A stretch of DNA of 64,000 bases from CBDBES01 sp965204465 (GTDB lineage: Bacteria; Spirochaetota; Leptospiria; Turneriellales; CBDBES01): contig CBDBES010000002.1 of NCBI GenBank assembly GCA_965204465.1, forward strand, positions 682,001 to 746,000, read 5' to 3'. How positions within the stretch are numbered: position 1 is the first letter of the stretch; every line of letters starts with the position of its first letter. A program made the position numbers and the translations under genes. This document shows positions 18,919-27,781 of this stretch, piece after piece. Below the pieces are notes generated by a model. It was given only the letters and a program-made list of their open reading frames with translations. It ran no database searches and had not been told where the DNA came from.

Positions 18919-20706
18919 ACTATTCGTTGGGGCATTGATCCTTACAGCAGAAGTATGAATTTCTTTCCCCGCAAGTAGTGCATCTATAAGCGCCTCTTTC
19001 GAAGCTTTTGAATTGGAAAATGATGTAACCAGAGTGTCTCTTTTTTGCAGATATTTTCCTAAAGAAGAATGAGGAAATGGATTAACTGTGGTTAAAATAA
19101 TAGTGGGTGATCTATCCCTGGAGCGCAGATAAGGTAGGATATTTTTCTTAAAATTATTTTCTGCAAGATGCAATATAAATTTCCTGGGATGTTTTGCAAT
19201 AGGATTTTTTAAATAAATATGATCTAAAGGAAGAACATTTTTGTTATATTTTTCTTCATTTTGAAAAGAGCTGAATAATTTCAATAATCTTTTATATTTT
19301 GGATGAGATTCATTCAGGTCAGTATAAAGAACAGAGCCCTTTGGATCAATATCTGCTTTTTTATTGTATAAAGATTTCACCGAGGCATTTGCCAATATAC
19401 GATTCAATTCTTCGGCGGAATGAAATTGATCCAATAAATATTTGATTCTTTTATTTTGCTTTTGAGTATATTTCATAATATCTTCTACTTCTTTTGCATG
19501 ATCAGGTAGAGATATTTTTTTCAAATAGGGATCTAATATCCCCAGCTTTAGTTTATAATAAATTATTTTTTCTACAGAAGATAGAAATCTATTTCTGGAA
19601 ATATTACCTTGTTTTAATTTTTTTAAAAATAATTTTTTTATATCAATGGCAAATGAATCGCTTCCAGCTACCATGAGTAGCATATCTGTTCCTGCCTCAA
19701 ATGATCTTAAAGCAGATTGAAAGACCATCTTTTTCTTTAATTCAGGCGTGGCCGCTTTCATCCCCAGATCGTCTGTGATCACGATACCCTTAAAATTCCA
19801 TTTCTCTTTTAGCAAATGACTCGTCCAGAATTCTGAAAAAGTGGCTATATGAGGATCTGATCCAGGGAATAATATATGACCTACCATCACACTCCATGGT
19901 TCATTCTTAGAAATTAAGTTTTTAAATGGATATAATTCTTCTTTTAATAGTTCTTCCATTTTTTTATGAACGACTGGAATTGCCAGATGAGAGTCTGTTT
20001 CTACCCCCCCATGGCCTGGATAGTGCTTTATGGTATCCATACATCTTCCTAAATGTAATCCATTTATATAAGCCCTTGCCACATCTGTTATAAATTTTGG
20101 ATCGGAACCAAAAGAACGAATGCCTATTACTGAATTTTCAGGGTGAGTCTGTATATCCACCACAGGAGAAAAAGGCCATTGGATACCGATTTTTTTTAAC
20201 TGCCTGCAGGAATGAAAAGCCAATTGTGTGGCCAATCGAAGATCATTTAGTTCTGCCAATGCTTCTCCAATCGCCATAGCAGAAGGGAAATCGGTCACCC
20301 CCGTATAGATCCTCTGCACTCTACCATATTCCTGGTCAGTGCCTATAAAAGGAGCTGGTATTTTTTCATTTAAAAATTGTGTATTCAATTTTGAAAGTTG
20401 ATCGGTTAATTTTCTTATGTTCTGTTCTTTCGTGATGGAGTTTACCAGAAGACTGGATCTTTGTACAAATAGACCTCCCGGTTTTAGGATTGAAATCTTT
20501 TTTTCAAATTCATCGGATCTATTGAAAGGGGGAAGATAGACAAAGAATATCTGCCCTAACAATGTATCATTGTCTAAAGAATGGGAAATTATTTTAGCCA
20601 ATTTGGAGTAGACATGATCCATTGTCTGGTATTTTGAATATATCCAATAAACACACAGGCAGATAAAAATAATGGATAAAACTACGTATTTTAGCCTGGA
20701 TTTCAT
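18898..20706 (-). CDS. Glycoside hydrolase family 3 protein, NagZ-like, with C-terminal extension
   Basis: A 602-residue GH3 hydrolase anchored by an N-terminal membrane segment (about residues 8-24). K-H-Y-P-G-H-G-G (about 226-233) is the GH3 signature that includes the His/Asp dyad typical of NagZ. V-I-T-D-D-L-G-M-K-A (about 308-317) contains the nucleophile Asp. NagZ removes beta-N-acetylglucosamine from muropeptides in cell-wall recycling. Single-domain NagZ is about 340 residues; here about 200 more follow, as in two-domain GH3 enzymes such as Bacillus NagZ/YbbD. Because of the anchor it is probably periplasmic or surface exposed. Converges on dps. Confidence 0.85.
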   Translation of the reverse strand: MKSRLKYVVLSIIFICLCVYWIYSKYQTMDHVYSKLAKIISHSLDNDTLLGQIFFVYLPPFNRSDEFEKKISILKPGGLFVQRSSLLVNSITKEQNIRKLTDQLSKLNTQFLNEKIPAPFIGTDQEYGRVQRIYTGVTDFPSAMAIGEALAELNDLRLATQLAFHSCRQLKKIGIQWPFSPVVDIQTHPENSVIGIRSFGSDPKFITDVARAYINGLHLGRCMDTIKHYPGHGGVETDSHLAIPVVHKKMEELLKEELYPFKNLISKNEPWSVMVGHILFPGSDPHIATFSEFWTSHLLKEKWNFKGIVITDDLGMKAATPELKKKMVFQSALRSFEAGTDMLLMVAGSDSFAIDIKKLFLKKLKQGNISRNRFLSSVEKIIYYKLKLGILDPYLKKISLPDHAKEVEDIMKYTQKQNKRIKYLLDQFHSAEELNRILANASVKSLYNKKADIDPKGSVLYTDLNESHPKYKRLLKLFSSFQNEEKYNKNVLPLDHIYLKNPIAKHPRKFILHLAENNFKKNILPYLRSRDRSPTIILTTVNPFPHSSLGKYLQKRDTLVTSFSNSKASKEALIDALLAGKEIHTSAVRINAPTNSLLQKAP

Positions 20707-20991
20707 TTTAAAATATATTAGATGGAGGAATATTATGATGCAATATCCATTCTATTATCGTTTTATTCATAATGAGACATAATACAGAAATAATATGGAA
20801 TTACAAGAATAAAAAAATATAAGAACAGGAAGAAAAATGCAGAATATAAAAAAATTAATCGTGCATGAGAATTTTAGATTTCATCAATTTTCACTTATTT
20901 GGTGGAATCATAAGCCTAGGATGGTAAGTGGGCATGAATAGGTAATTTTTTTTAAGACAGATCGTTTTATCTCATTGCCCCATGGAGTATG

Positions 20992-22773
20992 CTATACCGC
21001 GCACTCTCCTTCTCCAAATTCTACAACATAGGGCTTGTTCTTATCCCAATCATAGTTTGCTTTTTCTTCTTCTTTAATGGGCTTCTCTTCTTTATCAAAT
21101 AAAGAGATGATCTCATTAACCTCTTCTTTTGGAATACGATAGCAAAAGTCAACAAAGCTTTCTGAGTCATTACTCTTTTTTTCGTAATGATCCATAAGAG
21201 CATCTATAAAATCGGGTATTCTTTTGGCCAATACCTTTCCACATCTTTTTGCTATAACCGCATCTCCATTCCCTTTATTTCCGCCTCCTACTAAAACGCC
21301 GTATGCAGGGGCCTGGGTATCTTCATCAAGTTGATCTGAACGGCCGAAAAGTCCAATTGTAGAAACATGATGTCTTCCACATGAGTTAGGGCATCCTGAC
21401 ATGTGAATGGTAGCTCCTTTGTATTTTGGATTGCCTAAGAGACGGCCATTGATCCTATTTCTTATGGCACGGGCCAATCCCTTTGAATGAGTAATCCCCA
21501 GATTACAGGTAGAAGTTCCGGGGCAAGAAATTGGATCGGACATGTCATGAAAACCAACTCCATTCAAATCCATAGTTTGTAGAAAATCATAAATTTCTTT
21601 TATATCTGCTTTTTTATTTGCAGGGTCCACGGGGATACCCCTTAGAACTAGATTTTGATCATCCGTTATCGTAATAATATGCCTTTCCGCATCGGATTCC
21701 TTTAATTTTCCAAGGGTAAAATCACATAGATTGTTGGTTTGTTCTGGGGTAAGGTCTCCTAAGGGGACCTGTACCATGATCATATATTTATTTGCATGAA
21801 TTGTTGGGAATACATTTTGGTTATACCAAAGATGTAATGTGGTCTCTGTATTTTTGTCATATGGATTGGAAAAATCATAATCTTCTACTTCCTGGAACTG
21901 TATATCTATTTTGGGAAATTGAATCTCTTCACTCTTAATAAGATCCAGCTCTTTATAACATTCTTCTATAAATTTTTCAATGCCCCATTTTTTGTGGATT
22001 AAAAATTTGATGCGGGCTTTCATTCGTTTTATTCTGTCTCCATGCTGGTTGAAAATTCTGGCAATAGCCAGGAAGTGAGGTAATAATTCATTTACAGGAA
22101 TAAATTCACTATATACCAAAGCCGGGAATGGCTGTGAGCCAAGCCCCCCGCCAACGACTACTTTAAAACCAGGCTCGCCGTCTTGCATGGCTGCAATCGC
22201 ACCAAGATCATGCATACCCGTAAAGCCATGATCTGCTGTATTTTCACTAAAACCAATCTTGAATTTACGAGGCAATTCCTGTGTATCTTTATTTCTTAGA
22301 AAAAATCTTGAAGCCGCTTCTACCGCAGGGGTTACATCAAATATCTGATCTCTTAAAAGACCCGTATAAGGAGATGCGGATACATTTCGGATAGAATTAC
22401 CGCATGCTTCTCTTGTGGTGAGACCTGCATCGGCAAGCTTATTTAAAATAGCAGGAGCATCGTCTAGCTTTATATAATGCAATTGAATATCCTGTCTGGT
22501 TGTAATATGCAATATCCCATGAGAATAATTTTTGGCTATTTCTGCTATGGCCTTAAATTGAACACTATTCAGATTACCACCTGGCACCTTGATCCGTATC
22601 ATTTGCTCCCCAGGCTGTCTCTGCCCATAAACGCCCTGCATGAGCCTTCTGCCCTTGAAAACAGTTTTTTCTTCTTCTGTGGCATTGCCACTTTGGAAAT
22701 GTTTTATCTTACCCGTTAATTCTTCTAATTCTTTGTCTACGATTTGATTTCTATTCATTTGCACTACAGACAT
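20992..22773 (-). CDS. Ferredoxin-dependent sulfite/nitrite reductase (siroheme)
   Basis: A 593-residue siroheme/[4Fe-4S] protein with two tandem ferredoxin-like half domains. Cluster cysteines are visible as C-P-G-T-S-T-C near residue 418-424 and G-C-P-N-S-C-G near 458-464, the pattern of the assimilatory sulfite and nitrite reductases. R-Q-D-I-Q-L-H and T-R-E-A-C-G-N-S form the substrate-side half. It reduces sulfite to sulfide or nitrite to ammonia with six electrons from ferredoxin. Sequence alone does not separate SirA-like from NirA-like, and there are no cys or nir genes beside it. A strong ribosome-binding site (AGGGAGG) precedes the ATG. Confidence 0.88.
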   Translation of the reverse strand: MSVVQMNRNQIVDKELEELTGKIKHFQSGNATEEEKTVFKGRRLMQGVYGQRQPGEQMIRIKVPGGNLNSVQFKAIAEIAKNYSHGILHITTRQDIQLHYIKLDDAPAILNKLADAGLTTREACGNSIRNVSASPYTGLLRDQIFDVTPAVEAASRFFLRNKDTQELPRKFKIGFSENTADHGFTGMHDLGAIAAMQDGEPGFKVVVGGGLGSQPFPALVYSEFIPVNELLPHFLAIARIFNQHGDRIKRMKARIKFLIHKKWGIEKFIEECYKELDLIKSEEIQFPKIDIQFQEVEDYDFSNPYDKNTETTLHLWYNQNVFPTIHANKYMIMVQVPLGDLTPEQTNNLCDFTLGKLKESDAERHIITITDDQNLVLRGIPVDPANKKADIKEIYDFLQTMDLNGVGFHDMSDPISCPGTSTCNLGITHSKGLARAIRNRINGRLLGNPKYKGATIHMSGCPNSCGRHHVSTIGLFGRSDQLDEDTQAPAYGVLVGGGNKGNGDAVIAKRCGKVLAKRIPDFIDALMDHYEKKSNDSESFVDFCYRIPKEEVNEIISLFDKEEKPIKEEEKANYDWDKNKPYVVEFGEGECAV

Positions 22774-22974
22774 AAAGCCTCCCTGATCAATTTATATAGG
22801 ATCAATTCCATAACTTTTATATTCTTGTCAATGACTTTTCTTTATTTATTTGTAGAATGATATAAAAAAGTGAAGGCTATTAAAAAAATTCACCCAAAAT
22901 CATATTTCTTTAAAAAATATTTAGGTTAGGATCATGGAAGCAATACCACAATTGATCAATTAAAATTTATATTC

Positions 22975-23301
22975 TTATTTTTTCCAAATTAGCCTACATA
23001 TAATTTTATTTTTCTCAAGATTTTTATCTTTGCGTATTACTTCAATAATAACAATAAAGATAAATTGGTTAGAAACTTCTTTCCGATGTGTATAAGGTCT
23101 ACTGTCTCCATCTATTATCTCATTTTCTCTGATCTTTTTAAGTTTATCTGTAAGGTTTTTGTCATAACGATGTATTTCATTGATCAAACCATTTACCTTA
23201 TAATTTTCTTGAAGTTCCCTTGCTTCTTTTTGAGATGTATCGTATAAAGAATGATATGAATCAGATTCGGTTATGTTCCAGATAATTGCATGGCGTTCCA
23301 A
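22975..23301 (-). CDS. Small unknown protein overlapping a Panacea-domain gene (putative toxin)
   Basis: Unrecognised 108-residue, basic protein. It begins inside the last 31 bases of the upstream Panacea-domain gene in another frame, an arrangement typical of toxin-antitoxin pairs. The middle is helical and highly charged; a hydrophobic stretch near residues 78-89 (F-I-F-I-V-I-I-E-V-I) could be a core strand. In the PanAT systems the antitoxin is the Panacea protein and the partner is a short, highly variable toxin, which fits here by position and size only. No catalytic motif is seen. Confidence 0.5.
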   Translation of the reverse strand: MERHAIIWNITESDSYHSLYDTSQKEARELQENYKVNGLINEIHRYDKNLTDKLKKIRENEIIDGDSRPYTHRKEVSNQFIFIVIIEVIRKDKNLEKNKIICRLIWKK

Positions 23302-23813
23302 AATGCTGCATCCCCACCTATTTTTATAGATAGATCTTTATCTTTGTATTCTTCTTTTATCAATTTATCGCTTATGACCTTTTCTGGACTCTCTATAGTT
23401 TTGTACCAGGCACCATCTTTCTTATGAGTTAAGAAGACCAAATCCATTGGAGTGTATCCTTTATAGGCATCATAAACAAAGGAAAGAAATTGTTCAACAG
23501 ATTTATTTTCTACAAATAAAGGTTCCTTTTCCTGACCATTCTCAGAATCTGCAATAAAACGATCAATTGGTGTAGCTCCATATTTTTTTAACTCATAGTA
23601 AAGACTCGGTATAACTGGACCGTATGACCATGCTTCAAATTTTTCTTTGATCAAACGCTTTTTTTTGATAACTAAATAATGAGCATAGGCAATATAAGAT
23701 ATTTTTTGTATATCTAAGTTGGTAACTGGTTTTTCTTCATTAAAGTAAAAAGATAAAAAAGTATTAGCAGTAAGAATAGGAGCATAATTGTTATCTTCTT
23801 TTTTCATAGGCAC
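23271..23813 (-). CDS. Panacea-domain (DUF4065/SocA-like) protein, putative antitoxin
   Basis: A 180-residue protein with the Panacea (PF13274) pattern: D-I-Q-K-I-S-Y-I-A-Y-A-H-Y near residue 35-47, F-E-A-W-S-Y-G-P-V-I-P-S-L-Y-Y-E-L near 66-82 and T-P-M-D-L-V-F-L-T-H-K near 127-137. Panacea proteins are antitoxins or proteolytic adaptors such as Caulobacter SocA and prophage GepA-like proteins. The small gene downstream overlaps it and is the natural candidate partner. The pair stands in a host-like neighbourhood between a sulfite reductase and proB, with no phage genes nearby. Confidence 0.78.
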   Translation of the reverse strand: MPMKKEDNNYAPILTANTFLSFYFNEEKPVTNLDIQKISYIAYAHYLVIKKKRLIKEKFEAWSYGPVIPSLYYELKKYGATPIDRFIADSENGQEKEPLFVENKSVEQFLSFVYDAYKGYTPMDLVFLTHKKDGAWYKTIESPEKVISDKLIKEEYKDKDLSIKIGGDAAFWNAMQLSGT

Positions 23814-23909
23814 AGTATAATTTTTTTAGACAAAATAGCAACAATTAAATATTTTTAATGACCTTAATTTTAGAGTGACAGATCAAAAAGGACTCTTAAT
23901 TTGTACTAA

Positions 23910-25013
23910 ATGAAGAGTTTAGACTATTCAGAAGTACAGTCTGCGATAAAGGAATTCATAGAAAAGAGTTCTCATGTTATTATTAAAGTAGGTACGAATC
24001 TACTGGCTCCTGAAATAAAAAAAACAGACAGTCGTTTTTTCTATCAATTGGCTAAACAGATATCCAAAATAAAAAAAAGGAATAAAAAAATCATTTTGGT
24101 TAGTTCTGGTTCTGTTGGAATGGGTAAAAAAATATTTAAAGGCATGTCTAAAAAAACAGCTAAAAATGATCTGGTAGGAAGGCAGGCTCTTGCTTCCATA
24201 GGGCAGGGCATGTTGATCAATATCTATAGAGACTCTTTTAAAAGGGTCGATACAATGGTAGGGCAAATATTGGCTTCTCACTATGACTTTCATAACAGAG
24301 ATCATTATAAGAATTTAAAAAATACGATCGACCAGCTTCTTGAATGGGGGGTTGTTCCTATTGTAAATGAAAATGATACAGTGGCTACAGATGAATTATA
24401 TTTAGGGGATAATGATACATTAGCCGCTTTTATCACAGGTATGTATCCAAATGCTATTTTGATCATTCTTACTACAGTTGATGGTTTTTATATAGAAAAT
24501 AAAAAGCAGGATGTGATTCGTTCTATTTCACCTAAGATGATGGAACATGCAGGAGAAGCCCAAAAAGGGGGGGTAGGGGGTATGAAGACTAAATTAATCG
24601 CTGCCAAAAAAATTCTTAGATCAGGTCAATTAATGGCCGTTGCTCATGGGAAAGAAAAAAATATTTTAGAATCTCTACTCAATGCACTCAATAAAGGTAC
24701 TTGGTTTTTTCCTGATTCTTTTGGTCCATTGATGGGTAAAAAAAGATGGATATTGCATAGTTCTTCTTTTATAGGGAATGTTATATTAGACAAAGGAGCC
24801 TATAAGGCTATTTCAGGAACAGCTTCTCTTTTAAATGTAGGGGTTAAAAAAATAGAAGGAGAATTTCTAAAAGGAGACCTTATTTTGATCAAGAATCAAG
24901 AATTCGAAATAGTGGGGAAAGGTATTGCCTCTATTGATAGTAAAGATATTTTCTTAAAAAAGAAGGAAAAGGGTGTGGAAGTGATTCATAGAGATAATAT
25001 GGTATTACTATGA
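23910..25013 (+). CDS. proB: Glutamate 5-kinase
   Basis: A 367-residue amino-acid kinase catalysing the first step of proline synthesis, ATP-dependent phosphorylation of glutamate. I-I-K-V-G-T-N-L-L (24-32), L-V-S-S-G-S-V-G-M-G (61-70), P-I-V-N-E-N-D-T-V-A-T-D-E (about 151-163), G-D-N-D-T-L-A-A and the G-G-V-G-G-M-K-T-K ATP-binding segment are all present. The C-terminal ~90 residues fit the PUA domain of the bacterial enzyme. No proA follows; instead dinB overlaps by 4 bases (ATGA), so the two are translationally coupled but not obviously related in function. Confidence 0.93.
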   Translation: MKSLDYSEVQSAIKEFIEKSSHVIIKVGTNLLAPEIKKTDSRFFYQLAKQISKIKKRNKKIILVSSGSVGMGKKIFKGMSKKTAKNDLVGRQALASIGQGMLINIYRDSFKRVDTMVGQILASHYDFHNRDHYKNLKNTIDQLLEWGVVPIVNENDTVATDELYLGDNDTLAAFITGMYPNAILIILTTVDGFYIENKKQDVIRSISPKMMEHAGEAQKGGVGGMKTKLIAAKKILRSGQLMAVAHGKEKNILESLLNALNKGTWFFPDSFGPLMGKKRWILHSSSFIGNVILDKGAYKAISGTASLLNVGVKKIEGEFLKGDLILIKNQEFEIVGKGIASIDSKDIFLKKKEKGVEVIHRDNMVLL

Positions 25014-26131
25014 ATTCTATTATTCCTTATCGTAATAAAGAACGTATCATATTGCATCTGGATATGGATGCTTTTTTTGCCTCTGTAGAACAAAGAGATC
25101 ATTTAGAGTATAGAAATAAGCCCACTATTGTAGGGTCCGATCCAAAAGCAGGACTTGGAAGGGGAGTGGTTTCGGCTGCCAGTTATGAAGCCAGAAGATA
25201 TGGTATTCATTCTGCTATGCCCATTTCTTTGGCCTATCGGAAATGTCCATTTGCTTTCTTTGTGCTTCCTGATTTTTCTAAATATAAAAAGGTATCAGAA
25301 TATCTTTTAAGCCTATTGGGGAGTATCTTTGATTCTATGGAACCTTTGAGTATCGATGAGGCTTTTGTGGATTGCAGTAATATGGATAATTTTTTAAAAC
25401 ATACAGACATATCCGCAAGACAATTAAAGCAGATCATTCTTAAAGAAATCGGACTCACGGCGAGTATAGGTATTGCTAGTAATAAATCTGTGGCTAAAAT
25501 AGCTTCTGATCTGGATAAGCCAGGGGGTCTTGTAATCTGTCCTTTTGGTTATGAAGAAGAATTTTTGCAGCCTTTGCCGATCAAAAAATTAAGCGGGGTG
25601 GGTAAAAAAACAGAAATGAGATTAAATGGCATGGGTATTCAAACCATTGGGGATATAGCCTCTATGGAAATCAATATCTTGAAAAGGATATTGGGTAAAT
25701 GGGGAGAGGAACTATGGTATAAGGCAAAAGGAATCGATAACAGAGAAGTTAAACAAGAAGGAGTAAGAAAATCTATAAGCGAAGAAAGAACATTTTCTCA
25801 GGATACAAATAATATTGAAGTAATATATAACACTATAGACACTCTATTAAATAATCTAACCATAAAAATGAATAGAAAAAAAATATTTGGAAGAACGATC
25901 TCTTTAAAGATCCGCTTCGACAATTTTGATACATTTACCAGAAGTAAAACGATCCTGGGATATACCAATAGCCAGGAAGAAATAAAAAAGAATATATATG
26001 AGCTTTACACTAAATATGTAGAGCCTACATTGCAAAACTCTGTGGAGTCCCGTAAAATCAGATTGATTGGTGTAAATATTTCTAATCTAAAATTCACAGA
26101 AACAATAACAAAGCAGTTATCTCTTTTTTAA
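25010..26131 (+). CDS. dinB: DNA polymerase IV (Y family)
   Basis: A 373-residue translesion polymerase. The palm carries D-M-D-A-F-F-A-S-V-E near residue 18-27 and S-I-D-E-A-F-V-D around 113-120, which supply the three catalytic acidic residues. K-P-T-I-V-G and S-A-A-S-Y-E-A-R-R-Y-G are typical finger elements. The helix-hairpin-helix-like thumb (L-S-G-V-G-K-K-T, T-I-G-D-I-A) and the little-finger domain follow. The C-terminus S-L-F resembles a beta-clamp-binding tail (Q-L-S-L-F, the clamp motif consensus). Overlaps proB by 4 bases. SOS regulation would not come from its own promoter if it is only co-transcribed. Confidence 0.95.
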   Translation: MNSIIPYRNKERIILHLDMDAFFASVEQRDHLEYRNKPTIVGSDPKAGLGRGVVSAASYEARRYGIHSAMPISLAYRKCPFAFFVLPDFSKYKKVSEYLLSLLGSIFDSMEPLSIDEAFVDCSNMDNFLKHTDISARQLKQIILKEIGLTASIGIASNKSVAKIASDLDKPGGLVICPFGYEEEFLQPLPIKKLSGVGKKTEMRLNGMGIQTIGDIASMEINILKRILGKWGEELWYKAKGIDNREVKQEGVRKSISEERTFSQDTNNIEVIYNTIDTLLNNLTIKMNRKKIFGRTISLKIRFDNFDTFTRSKTILGYTNSQEEIKKNIYELYTKYVEPTLQNSVESRKIRLIGVNISNLKFTETITKQLSLF

Positions 26132-26218
26132 TGATACCCTTCTATATTAAGCTTTAAAATAGAATATAGTCTTTAAAGTGATTTAAAGAAATACAAGCAT
26201 ATACCGATAATTTAAAAT

Positions 26219-26461
26219 ATGAAAAATAGCGCAGAAGTAAAAGAGGGGTATATCGAAGCCAAATCGATTCCTATGGAAGAACTTGAAAGAAAAATAAATT
26301 ATGATACAGAGTTACAAAACACTTCACCGCATGATTGGGATATTTTACCTTGTGAAGGAGTGTATAAATTATCTTCACCTAAAGATAAAATTGCATATTC
26401 ATATTGCCAATCTGCCTATTGGAAATGTCCTGTTAAAAATTGTATCATGAAATTAGTCTAA
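26219..26461 (+). CDS. Small unknown acidic protein
   Basis: Unrecognised 80-residue protein. Its C-terminal part has four cysteines (D-I-L-P-C-E-G, then C-Q-S-A-Y-W-K-C-P-V-K-N-C), which could bind metal or form disulfides. There is no signal peptide. No good ribosome-binding site is seen before the ATG. The last 22 bases overlap the next gene in another frame. It may be real because of the ordered cysteines and the clean 5' gap after dinB, but short length makes this uncertain. Confidence 0.4.
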   Translation: MKNSAEVKEGYIEAKSIPMEELERKINYDTELQNTSPHDWDILPCEGVYKLSSPKDKIAYSYCQSAYWKCPVKNCIMKLV

Positions 26462-27705
26462 TACTCTTGAACTTATTTATTTTTTTTCGAAAAGGTTTTT
26501 TTTTATTCTTAGCATTCTCATCTTTAAAGGCTATTACCCCATCTAATATACATTATTATGGAGGCACCGGATTATGGCAATATGGAGAGGAGACTGTCAA
26601 TACCATTGATATCGGGATTCAAGGCAGTATCGATTATTTTGAATATGATATATTATTGCCTATTTTTTTTCCATTTCAAAGGAGACCTTTCTTATATTCC
26701 ATATCAAACAATCAGAGTGCAGATAGTGAATTTAAAAACTTTGAAAATTTAAATTATGTGACTCTTTATATAAACACCCTTAAATTTAAGCTTAGCTCTT
26801 CAGAATTTGGGCTAGACAAAAAGGATCTTCTCATAAAGAAATATCATATTTTTGGAAGCCCTTTTCATCATGCCCATACTCCCTTTAAAAGAAGCAGTCT
26901 TTTTTGGGAAGGTGAATTTATCAATTTATATACTTCTGCCATACAAAACCCATCTCTTATATTGTTTCATTATAATTTCACTCCATGGGATACAAAAAAG
27001 AATCAAAAAGGATATTCTGAAACGAAAACTAAAAATAGAGAAATGCCAATTTATTTAAAGTCTCTATCTATTCATCCTGTTTTATGGAGTGATTTACATT
27101 TTGAGGATGTTGATAGAATTGACTATGGAATTTCTTTAGAATTAAAGGCTTCTTTTTGGGAGTGGAAGCATCATTCTTTGGGAATTACTTTAAGTGGAGC
27201 AATTTATTCAGGTCTGTTTCGCTATGTGGAGGGCATTTTCTATCAGATTTTTAATGCGCAAATAGATTTGGCGGCGATTGTGCAAAGCAAAGAGCATCCT
27301 TATGGGCCTGCAATATCCAATCTTTATTCTGGCAGAAGGGAAACACAACCACAAGAACATTCAGGCTATACCCCAGGTATTCTTTTCATGTTTGGAATAC
27401 CAATTCACAAGAGGCATGGTCTGAATTTGGCAACAGAAGTTTATTTTGAAGATACAAGTATTTTTTCGATCAGAGGCGAATATTATTTACGATTGGAAAA
27501 TTTGCTATTACTATTATCTTATACAAGAGAGAATATCCAGAATTTAGAGGATTTTAATGATCACCATGATCCAGATGGTTTTATTGGCCTGGAATTTTCT
27601 ATGGATATTTTAGAGGGGCTTTTAAAAATAGGTTTTTCATCTCACTTGAATTGGATTGATCGATCTATCTTTAAAAGTCAATTCTTCATTCATTTTGTTT
27701 ATTAG
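26440..27705 (+). CDS. Putative outer-membrane beta-barrel protein
   Basis: A 421-residue exported protein of no named family. A signal peptide is visible (hydrophobic stretch to F-S-S-L-K-A, then mature I-T-P-S-N). The mature part alternates aromatic and polar residues, has many Tyr/Trp/Phe and Gly turns, and ends in F-I-H-F-V-Y, an aromatic C-terminus like that of barrel proteins. The TTG at 26440 gives an odd N-terminus; a second TTG at 26467 would start directly at the hydrophobic region and looks more natural. It has the look of the conserved barrel-like proteins of diderm spirochaetes. Confidence 0.55.
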   Translation: MYHEISLILLNLFIFFRKGFFLFLAFSSLKAITPSNIHYYGGTGLWQYGEETVNTIDIGIQGSIDYFEYDILLPIFFPFQRRPFLYSISNNQSADSEFKNFENLNYVTLYINTLKFKLSSSEFGLDKKDLLIKKYHIFGSPFHHAHTPFKRSSLFWEGEFINLYTSAIQNPSLILFHYNFTPWDTKKNQKGYSETKTKNREMPIYLKSLSIHPVLWSDLHFEDVDRIDYGISLELKASFWEWKHHSLGITLSGAIYSGLFRYVEGIFYQIFNAQIDLAAIVQSKEHPYGPAISNLYSGRRETQPQEHSGYTPGILFMFGIPIHKRHGLNLATEVYFEDTSIFSIRGEYYLRLENLLLLLSYTRENIQNLEDFNDHHDPDGFIGLEFSMDILEGLLKIGFSSHLNWIDRSIFKSQFFIHFVY

Positions 27706-27781
27706 AAATTTCTGCTATTTACCATGCAGATATTATCCCTTTCTTCATTGACACATAGTGCTTTCTCTCTAAAGGGTACTC

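Noticed and set aside
20735..20782. 15-codon plus-strand frame with a good GGAGG site upstream of the GH3 gene
   Set aside because: Too short and isolated; the gap 20707-20991 otherwise shows nothing I can name.
22826..22831. TTGACA box on the minus strand upstream of the sulfite reductase gene
   Set aside because: No -10 sequence at 16-18 bases.
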